Origin: Bacteroidota bacterium
GTDB taxonomy: Bacteria > Bacteroidota > Bacteroidia > Flavobacteriales > Schleiferiaceae
Direction of reading: 5' to 3'
DNA: 20,322 bases
Assembly: GCA_003023665.1 (NCBI GenBank)
Contig: PXYR01000017.1
Span: 1 to 20,322 of the forward strand
Part shown: positions 15,393-20,322 of the stretch, piece after piece
Layout of the letters: every line of letters begins with the position of its first letter
Numbering within the stretch: the stretch's first letter is position 1
Position numbers and translations under genes: made by a program
Notes under the pieces: generated by a model
The model's input: only the letters and a program-made list of their open reading frames with translations
Told to the model about the DNA's origin: nothing
The model's database searches: none

Positions 15393-16155
15393 GGTTTACA
15401 TAGACAAAAGACTTGAAGTAGGTCTTGATCCTAGCAACATGCCTAACCACATTGCGGTGATCATGGACGGAAATGGTCGCTGGGCTAAAAAGCAAGGTTT
15501 TATGACGCGAGTCCGAGGTCATGAAGTTGGAGTAGAGGCGTTGAGACGCATAACCACAGCTTCTGCTGAGCTTGGCTTAGGCTACTTAACAGTATATGCT
15601 TTTTCAACAGAGAATTGGAATCGACCAAAAGCGGAAGTAGATGGACTCATGAACATTCTTATGAATGCATTAGAAAAGGAATTACCTGTTCTGCAGAAGA
15701 ACAATGTTCGCCTGAATGCCATAGGAAATATTGGTTCGCTGCCGGAAAAAGCAAATAAAAAGTTAATCTCTGTAATTAATGCCACATCAAGCAATGATGG
15801 GTTAACTTTGACCCTTGCATTGAGCTACGGCTCGCAGGACGAAATGGTTCAAGCTATTCGCGAAGTCGCTAAACAAGTGGCATCAGGTGACTTGAAACCA
15901 GAAAGTATTACAGAGGAGCATATTGAGCAACACTTGTTTACCGCAGGTATGCCACATCCGGACCTTCTCGTACGTACTTCAGGAGAACAAAGAATAAGCA
16001 ACTACTTGCTATGGCAACTGGCCTACGCAGAGTTTTATTTCACTCCAGTCCTCTGGCCTGATTTTGATGCTGAGGGGCTGTACGAAGCCATTGCTACGTT
16101 TCAAAAAAGAGAACGTCGCTTCGGGCAGACTTCTGAACAGCTAACTGTGAAGTAA
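15370..16155 (+). CDS. uppS: Isoprenyl transferase (undecaprenyl diphosphate synthase)
   Basis: Condenses farnesyl diphosphate with isopentenyl diphosphates in cis to make the C55 carrier lipid for peptidoglycan and surface glycans; acts at the cytoplasmic membrane. The 261-residue protein has IMDGNGRWAKKQG (catalytic D33), RGHEVGVEALR, the YAFSTENWNRP block, and the C-terminal DLLVRTSGEQRISNYLLWQLAYAEFYF that closes the active site; all signature residues are intact. The first ATG (15370) lies inside the preceding gene and gives a normal N-terminal tail; a later ATG at 15439 would remove that tail and begin right at the core, so the long form is preferred. bamA follows after four bases. Confidence 0.95.
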   Translation: MNAVANSKVYIDKRLEVGLDPSNMPNHIAVIMDGNGRWAKKQGFMTRVRGHEVGVEALRRITTASAELGLGYLTVYAFSTENWNRPKAEVDGLMNILMNALEKELPVLQKNNVRLNAIGNIGSLPEKANKKLISVINATSSNDGLTLTLALSYGSQDEMVQAIREVAKQVASGDLKPESITEEHIEQHLFTAGMPHPDLLVRTSGEQRISNYLLWQLAYAEFYFTPVLWPDFDAEGLYEAIATFQKRERRFGQTSEQLTVK

Positions 16156-16159
16156 GAAC

Positions 16160-18628
16160 ATGAAGAAAACATTTTTGGCCATTCTACTATCGGTCATCTC
16201 CACATTTGCGGCCAAAGCTCAAGTCACTACAGGCAGTGATTTCAATCTCATCCCAGGAATTAATTATGAATTAGCAGGTATCACAGTCACGGGTGCCGGT
16301 TCTTTAGATCCAAATGTGGTCATTATGCTGACGAATCTGCGTGTTGGTGATGACATTCAGTTTCCAGATGAGAAAATTTCTGATGCAATTCGTACCCTTT
16401 GGCGTCAAAAACTCTTTGAAGACATCACCTTCAAGGTGGTAAATAAAGTAGGTAAAAAGGTGTATTTGGATATTCAGTTGGTTGCCCTGCCAAAATTGAG
16501 TAAGTACTACATGACCGGTCTCAAGAAAGCTTGGAAAGATGACATTAGAGAAGATTTAGACCTAAGAGCTGGTAAAGTGGTCAATGAAAACCTGAAGGTG
16601 ATGAGCCGCAATAAAATCAAAAAGTATTTCTATGACAAAGGGTTTTTGAATGCGGAAGTTGAGGTTTTAGAAAAAGTAGATACCACCTACAATAACGCCG
16701 TTATTTTGGGGTTCAAGATTCAACCGGGTAGTCGGGTAAAAATTGGAGAGATTGTGTTTACGGGCAATGTTGCGGTAAGTGAAAAGGTGCTGCGTAAGGC
16801 CATGAAAAACACTAAAGTAAAGGGGAAAGCATTACTGAAATCATCTAAGCTTAAGAAGAAAGAATACCGAGAGGATTTGCGTTCTATTGTTGCCAAGTAC
16901 AACACACTTGGATACCGTGATGCACGTATTGTAAGCGATACAGTATACCCGTCTTCTGAGGAACTTGTTCAAATTGAAATCAACATTGAAGAAGGTCGGA
17001 AATATTATTTTGGAGACATCACCTTTATTGGAAATACAAAGTATGAAACGGAACTCTTGACCTCTATTCTTCGCATCAATCGTGGTGATATCTATGATTC
17101 TCAGGAATTGACAGAACGTGTGAGCTTTGATCCCAACGGCAATGATGTCGCATCAATTTACTTAAATAACGGTTACTTGTTTTCTCAGGTTGTTCCTATT
17201 GAGAAAAGCGTAAACAATGACACTATAGATATTGAAATCCGCATCCAAGAAGGACGTCAAGCAACTATCCGAAAAGTAAGTATTAGTGGTAATGAACGTA
17301 CCAATGATCATGTAATTTACCGGGAGCTCAGAACCAAGCCGGGTGATCTGTTTTCTAAGGCAATGATTCAACGTACGATCCGTGAACTTTCTCAATTAGG
17401 GTATTTTGATCAGCAACAAATTGGAGTTAATCCAGTGCCAGATCCGCAGACTGGAACCGTTGACTTGGAATATTCAGTGGTGGAAAGATCTACCTCTCAA
17501 TTGGAACTTCAAGGCGGTTGGGGTGCCGGTAGAGTAGTTGGAACCTTGGGTTTAAATTTCAATAACTTTTCTGCCCGAAACATTCGAAATAAACGCTCTT
17601 GGCAGCCATTGCCTACGGGTGACGGTCAGACCATTAACATTAGAGCACAATCTAATGGGCTATACTTCCAGAGCTATAATGCATCTTTCACAGAACCTTG
17701 GTTAGGCGGAAGAAAACCAAATAGTTTCACGGCAACACTATATCACAATGTGCAATCCAATGGGGTAGAACGTTCCAACCCAAACCGTCAAAGTTTATAC
17801 ATTACAGGGGTTAATTTTGGATTAGGCCAGCGTCTCAAGTGGCCAGATGATTACTTCACTTTGTACCAAGGAATTGAGTTTAGAAGATTTAATTTGGACA
17901 ATTATCCCACGGGCTTCTTAAACTACACCAAGGGAACCTCAAATAATGTGAATTACAAGTTTACCTTGGGTAGAAACAATACAGACGTTCCTATTTTCCC
18001 AACACGAGGTTCTCAAATCAACTTTGCTGCAGAGCTTACTCCACCGTTCAGTTTGTTCAGTGATATTGATTATAAAAATATTTCTTCTGAAGAGCGCTTT
18101 AGATTGGTAGAGTATCACAAATGGAAATTAAATGCGGATTGGTTTGCACCAATTACTTCAAAGTTTGTGATTCGGACACACGGGGAATTTGGATTCTTAG
18201 GCAGCTACAATAAAGATTTAGGACTTCCGCCTTTTGAGCGATTTTATGTGGGTGGCGACGGCTTAACCAACTTTGTTATTGACGGGCGTGAGATCATAGG
18301 TCTGCGTGGATACCAAAACAACTCTATAACGCCGGCTGGTGGTGGCGCGCTTTACAACAAGTATATTCTTGAAGCCCGCTACATCATTGCAAATACACCG
18401 AGCGCCCAGGTGTTCCCACTAGTATTCCTAGAAGCGGGAAACAATTATGATAATTTTTGGGATTACCGCGCGTTTAACCTCAAGAGAAGTGCAGGTGCCG
18501 GAATACGAATTTTTATGCCAATGTTTGGTTTAATGGGAGTGGATATAGGTTATGGTTTTGACCCAGAACCTACAGGCGTTACTTCTAGTGGCTGGCAAAC
18601 GCACTTTATCATTGGTCAACAGTTCTAA
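16160..18628 (+). CDS. bamA: Outer-membrane assembly factor BamA (Omp85)
   Basis: Central subunit of the BAM machine that folds beta-barrel proteins into the outer membrane. The 822-residue precursor has a signal peptide (1-20, ending AKAQ) and then five POTRA repeats at about 35-110, 112-187, 193-278, 283-364 and 368-441, each ending in a strand-rich segment such as IEINIEEGRKYYFGDI. The C-terminal ~380 residues form the 16-strand barrel. Loop-6 signature LRGY is at 715-718 (family VRGF/Y), and the protein ends in a terminal Phe (IIGQQF), the normal outer-membrane C-terminus. No domain is missing. It starts four bases after uppS and precedes two Skp-type chaperone genes, the usual arrangement for Bacteroidota. 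Confidence 0.96.
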   Translation: MKKTFLAILLSVISTFAAKAQVTTGSDFNLIPGINYELAGITVTGAGSLDPNVVIMLTNLRVGDDIQFPDEKISDAIRTLWRQKLFEDITFKVVNKVGKKVYLDIQLVALPKLSKYYMTGLKKAWKDDIREDLDLRAGKVVNENLKVMSRNKIKKYFYDKGFLNAEVEVLEKVDTTYNNAVILGFKIQPGSRVKIGEIVFTGNVAVSEKVLRKAMKNTKVKGKALLKSSKLKKKEYREDLRSIVAKYNTLGYRDARIVSDTVYPSSEELVQIEINIEEGRKYYFGDITFIGNTKYETELLTSILRINRGDIYDSQELTERVSFDPNGNDVASIYLNNGYLFSQVVPIEKSVNNDTIDIEIRIQEGRQATIRKVSISGNERTNDHVIYRELRTKPGDLFSKAMIQRTIRELSQLGYFDQQQIGVNPVPDPQTGTVDLEYSVVERSTSQLELQGGWGAGRVVGTLGLNFNNFSARNIRNKRSWQPLPTGDGQTINIRAQSNGLYFQSYNASFTEPWLGGRKPNSFTATLYHNVQSNGVERSNPNRQSLYITGVNFGLGQRLKWPDDYFTLYQGIEFRRFNLDNYPTGFLNYTKGTSNNVNYKFTLGRNNTDVPIFPTRGSQINFAAELTPPFSLFSDIDYKNISSEERFRLVEYHKWKLNADWFAPITSKFVIRTHGEFGFLGSYNKDLGLPPFERFYVGGDGLTNFVIDGREIIGLRGYQNNSITPAGGGALYNKYILEARYIIANTPSAQVFPLVFLEAGNNYDNFWDYRAFNLKRSAGAGIRIFMPMFGLMGVDIGYGFDPEPTGVTSSGWQTHFIIGQQF

Positions 18629-18643
18629 AATTAGCTACCTTCG
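18612..18643 (+). promoter_or_regulatory. Possible secondary promoter upstream of the skp pair
   Basis: TTG at 18612-18614 and TACCTTCG at 18636-18643 (one mismatch to TAnnTTTG) are separated by 21 bases, the right spacing for a Bacteroidota promoter. The second box lies six bases before the skp ATG. The first element overlaps the end of bamA. It would allow chaperones to be made in excess over BamA. One mismatch makes this a weak call. Confidence 0.3.
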
Positions 18644-18648
18644 CCGCA

Positions 18649-19158
18649 ATGAAGTTTAAAGTACTTTTAATCGTATTCACCTTTTTCATTAGCAGCTCTG
18701 CTTTTGCACAGCGCTATGGCGTTGTGGATACAGATTATATACTGAAAAGCTTGCCGGAATATGCCCAGGCAAAAAGCCAGGTAGACAAACTGAGTGAGCA
18801 GTGGTCAGGTGAAGTTAGCGCGCTACAAAGTGAGTTGGAAAGTTTAAAGGACGCTTTGGATGCCGAACGTATTTTGCTGTCACCAGAAAAATTAGAAAAG
18901 AGAGAGAAGGGGATTCTGGACAAACAAGCAGAAGTTCTTGCTCTACAACAAAAATATTTTGGACCTACTGGGGAACTTTTTGTTAAGCGGAACCAGCTGG
19001 TGCAGCCAATACAAGACAAAGTTTTTGGTGCCGTACAAGAGGTAGCTAGAAAACGTAAGTTAGAATTGGTACTTGATAAAAGCGCTCAAAGTGGAGTGCT
19101 CTTCGTAGAAAAGGAAAAAGACTACAGCGACGAAGTTTTAAATAGTATAAAGCAATAA
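18649..19158 (+). CDS. Skp/OmpH-family periplasmic chaperone, copy 1
   Basis: A 169-residue exported protein with a signal peptide ending SSAFAQ (about 1-21). The mature N-terminus RYGVVDTDYILKSLPEY is the Skp/OmpH strand that forms the trimer base. A long helical hairpin with heptad character covers about residues 36-130 and would make the tentacle of the jellyfish-like trimer that holds unfolded outer-membrane proteins. The C-terminal strands LELVLDKSAQSGVLFVEKEKD complete the base. Charge is close to balanced, with a KR-rich end of the helix (ARKRK, about 134-138). It starts 20 bases after bamA and is followed after 11 bases by a second member of the same length. Confidence 0.92.
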   Translation: MKFKVLLIVFTFFISSSAFAQRYGVVDTDYILKSLPEYAQAKSQVDKLSEQWSGEVSALQSELESLKDALDAERILLSPEKLEKREKGILDKQAEVLALQQKYFGPTGELFVKRNQLVQPIQDKVFGAVQEVARKRKLELVLDKSAQSGVLFVEKEKDYSDEVLNSIKQ

Positions 19159-19169
19159 ATACAATAGAA

Positions 19170-19679
19170 ATGAAGAGAGTTTTACTCGCACTTGCCCTGA
19201 CAATCGGCTTTGCTGCAACTGCAGTTGCACAGCAAAAAATTGGTCATATTGATGTAGAGGAATTGGTAGCTGTGATGCCTGAGACGCAAACAGCCAACGC
19301 TGAAATTCAGAAGTACCAAGAACAGCTTGAAGGAGATTCTCAAGCCATGCAGGAAGAATACATGACAAAAATGCAAAATGCGCAGGCCAACGTTGATACT
19401 TGGACTCAATTACGTCTTCAAAAAGAACAAGAAGAGCTTGAAGCAATGGGGCAGCGTATTATGCAATTCAATCAAAGTGCACAACAGGAGCTTCAAAGAA
19501 AGCAAATGGACTTAATGTTGCCAATCATTGAGAAGGCTCAAGAGGCCATTAACGCTGTTGCAAAATCTAACAGTTTCACCTACATCCTTGATTCTTCTAC
19601 AGGAAAGGCTGTAGTGGTTTTCTTGGAAAACGGAGAGGATATCATGCCACTCGTTAAAGCGGAATTAGGCATCCAATAA
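19170..19679 (+). CDS. Skp/OmpH-family periplasmic chaperone, copy 2
   Basis: Also 169 residues, with a signal peptide ending AVAQ (about 1-20) and mature start KIGHIDVEELVAVMPE. The helical hairpin (about 36-130) is rich in Gln and Glu, and the C-terminal strands FTYILDSSTGKAVVVFLENGEDI close the base. Overall layout equals copy 1, but residue identity is low. The mature part has clearly more acidic than basic residues, roughly two to one by my count, whereas copy 1 is nearly even. This suggests an old duplication with separate client preference, not a recent one. It is the last gene before the hairpin terminator at 19701. Confidence 0.92.
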   Translation: MKRVLLALALTIGFAATAVAQQKIGHIDVEELVAVMPETQTANAEIQKYQEQLEGDSQAMQEEYMTKMQNAQANVDTWTQLRLQKEQEELEAMGQRIMQFNQSAQQELQRKQMDLMLPIIEKAQEAINAVAKSNSFTYILDSSTGKAVVVFLENGEDIMPLVKAELGIQ

Positions 19680-19700
19680 TTGGGATATAAAACGCGTAGA

Positions 19701-19735
19701 AAACCCCTTGCCGGCCATGCTAGCAAGGGGTTTTT
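19701..19735 (+). terminator. Intrinsic terminator after the bamA-skp-skp run
   Basis: The arms CCCCTTGC (19704-19711) and GCAAGGGG (19723-19730) pair perfectly over eight bases around an 11-base loop. Three A before and five T after extend the stem and give the T-run. It is 22 bases after the second skp stop and 29 bases before murI, so it ends the seven-gene unit and isolates murI. Confidence 0.9.
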
Positions 19736-19763
19736 ATGGCTTAAAAATGAGAACTAAAAGGTA

Positions 19764-20322
19764 ATGAAGGGAGTTCAGAAAATAGGGTTGTTTGATAGTG
19801 GACTCGGTGGTCTCACCGTGTTAAGCGCTTTAAATAAAGTTCTTCCTGGCGTACCAAAAGTTTATTACGGCGATACCCTGCACCTTCCTTACGGTGATAA
19901 GAGCGATACTGCGATTCAAGGCTATAGCATCAAAATTGTCCAATTTCTTAAAGATCAAGGTTGCGATCTCATAGTTATTGCTTGCAATAGTGCGAGCGCT
20001 TCTGCCGGAAAAGTACTTGAAGGTAGATTTCCAGAGTTGACTTTTATTAATGTCATTGACCCAGTTGTGGATTATTTGGCTCAACTAGGAAAAGATAAAG
20101 TGGGTCTGCTTGGAACGCGCGCCACAGTGAGGAGTGAAGCTTATTCATTAAAGCTTGCCGAAAAGAATCCCGAAGTATCGCTTTGTGCTTTGGCCACCCC
20201 ATTATTGGTGCCTTTAATTGAGGATGGATTTTTAGGCACCGGTATTGATTCAGATGTCCTGGCTCATTATTTAAAAGACTCAGCATTAGAAGGTATTCAA
20301 GCGATGGTCCATGGTTGTACGC
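19764..20322 (+). CDS. murI: Glutamate racemase, 5' part only (runs off the window)
   Basis: Interconverts L- and D-glutamate for peptidoglycan, in the cytoplasm. The first 186 codons are present and open to the window end. Motifs: GLFDSGLGG (8-16, substrate Asp11/Ser12), YGDTLHLPYG (35-44), ACNSASA with the first catalytic Cys at 74, and the window ends in HGCT with the second catalytic Cys at 185. Where many homologues have C-N-T after the first Cys this one has C-N-S, a conservative change. The ATG at 19764 is the first in frame after the terminator. About 80 more residues are expected beyond the edge. No convincing promoter box is seen in the 28 bases between the terminator and the start. 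Confidence 0.95.
   Translation, partial: MKGVQKIGLFDSGLGGLTVLSALNKVLPGVPKVYYGDTLHLPYGDKSDTAIQGYSIKIVQFLKDQGCDLIVIACNSASASAGKVLEGRFPELTFINVIDPVVDYLAQLGKDKVGLLGTRATVRSEAYSLKLAEKNPEVSLCALATPLLVPLIEDGFLGTGIDSDVLAHYLKDSALEGIQAMVHGCT

Noticed and set aside
19701..19735. Riboswitch or leader RNA upstream of murI
   Set aside because: The structure is a simple hairpin with a T-run directly after the skp operon, and the remaining 28 bases are too short for a sensing domain.
1..20322. Mobile element, defence system or horizontally acquired island
   Set aside because: No transposase, integrase, terminal repeat, tRNA-associated break or run of unusual base use is seen; nearly every gene is a housekeeping or lineage-typical gene in a familiar order.

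Overview
The window looks like ordinary chromosome from a member of the Bacteroidota, most likely a marine-type Flavobacteriales. Four things point there: the gene order pdxJ / CBS protein / nadK / DUF6089 barrel / uppS / bamA / skp / skp; DUF4296 and DUF2141 genes directly behind pyrC; the Bacteroidota form of dihydroorotase with Gln in place of the first metal-ligand His; and matches to the Bacteroidota -7 promoter box TAnnTTTG in short gaps, with no clear Shine-Dalgarno sites. A genus cannot be named from the sequence alone. There is no insertion sequence, phage gene, CRISPR array, tRNA or toxin/defence module, and no gene-free stretch longer than about 90 bases.

Layout. Bases 1-77 hold the 3' end of a 5S rRNA gene and its hairpin terminator, so an rRNA operon lies just to the left. 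A minus-strand M20 metallopeptidase (91-1548) diverges from a plus-strand run of a small four-helix membrane protein, hflX and maeB (1598-5527). maeB meets head-on, with stop codons touching, a minus-strand operon transcribed as sensor histidine kinase, hemW, cyclase-family hydrolase (8569 down to 5528). From 8607 a plus-strand run encodes a dolichol-phosphate-mannose-synthase-like glycosyltransferase, pyrC, a DUF4296 lipoprotein and a DUF2141 secreted protein. Its end overlaps the end of a minus-strand pair, pdxJ and a YbfF-like hydrolase (12973 down to 11466). From 13013 to 19679 runs a long plus-strand unit: CBS protein, nadK, DUF6089 barrel, uppS, bamA, skp, skp, closed by a hairpin terminator at 19701-19735. 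The window ends inside murI (glutamate racemase).

How the genes fit together. The right third is centred on the envelope: UppS makes the lipid carrier for peptidoglycan and glycans, BamA inserts outer-membrane proteins, two different Skp/OmpH chaperones escort them, and MurI supplies D-glutamate. NadK and a CBS sensor protein sit at the head of the same run, and an uncharacterised barrel protein lies between nadK and uppS. The middle carries cofactor and nucleotide metabolism (PdxJ, PyrC, HemW) mixed with uncharacterised exported proteins. Genes are packed very tightly, with many 1-28 base overlaps and stop/start fusions (TAATG, TGATG, GTGA), which suggests translational coupling.

I found no clearly new system. 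The best leads are the uncharacterised partners fixed in these operons (DUF6089, DUF4296, DUF2141, the CBS protein), the orphan kinase coupled to hemW, and the charge divergence of the two Skp copies.
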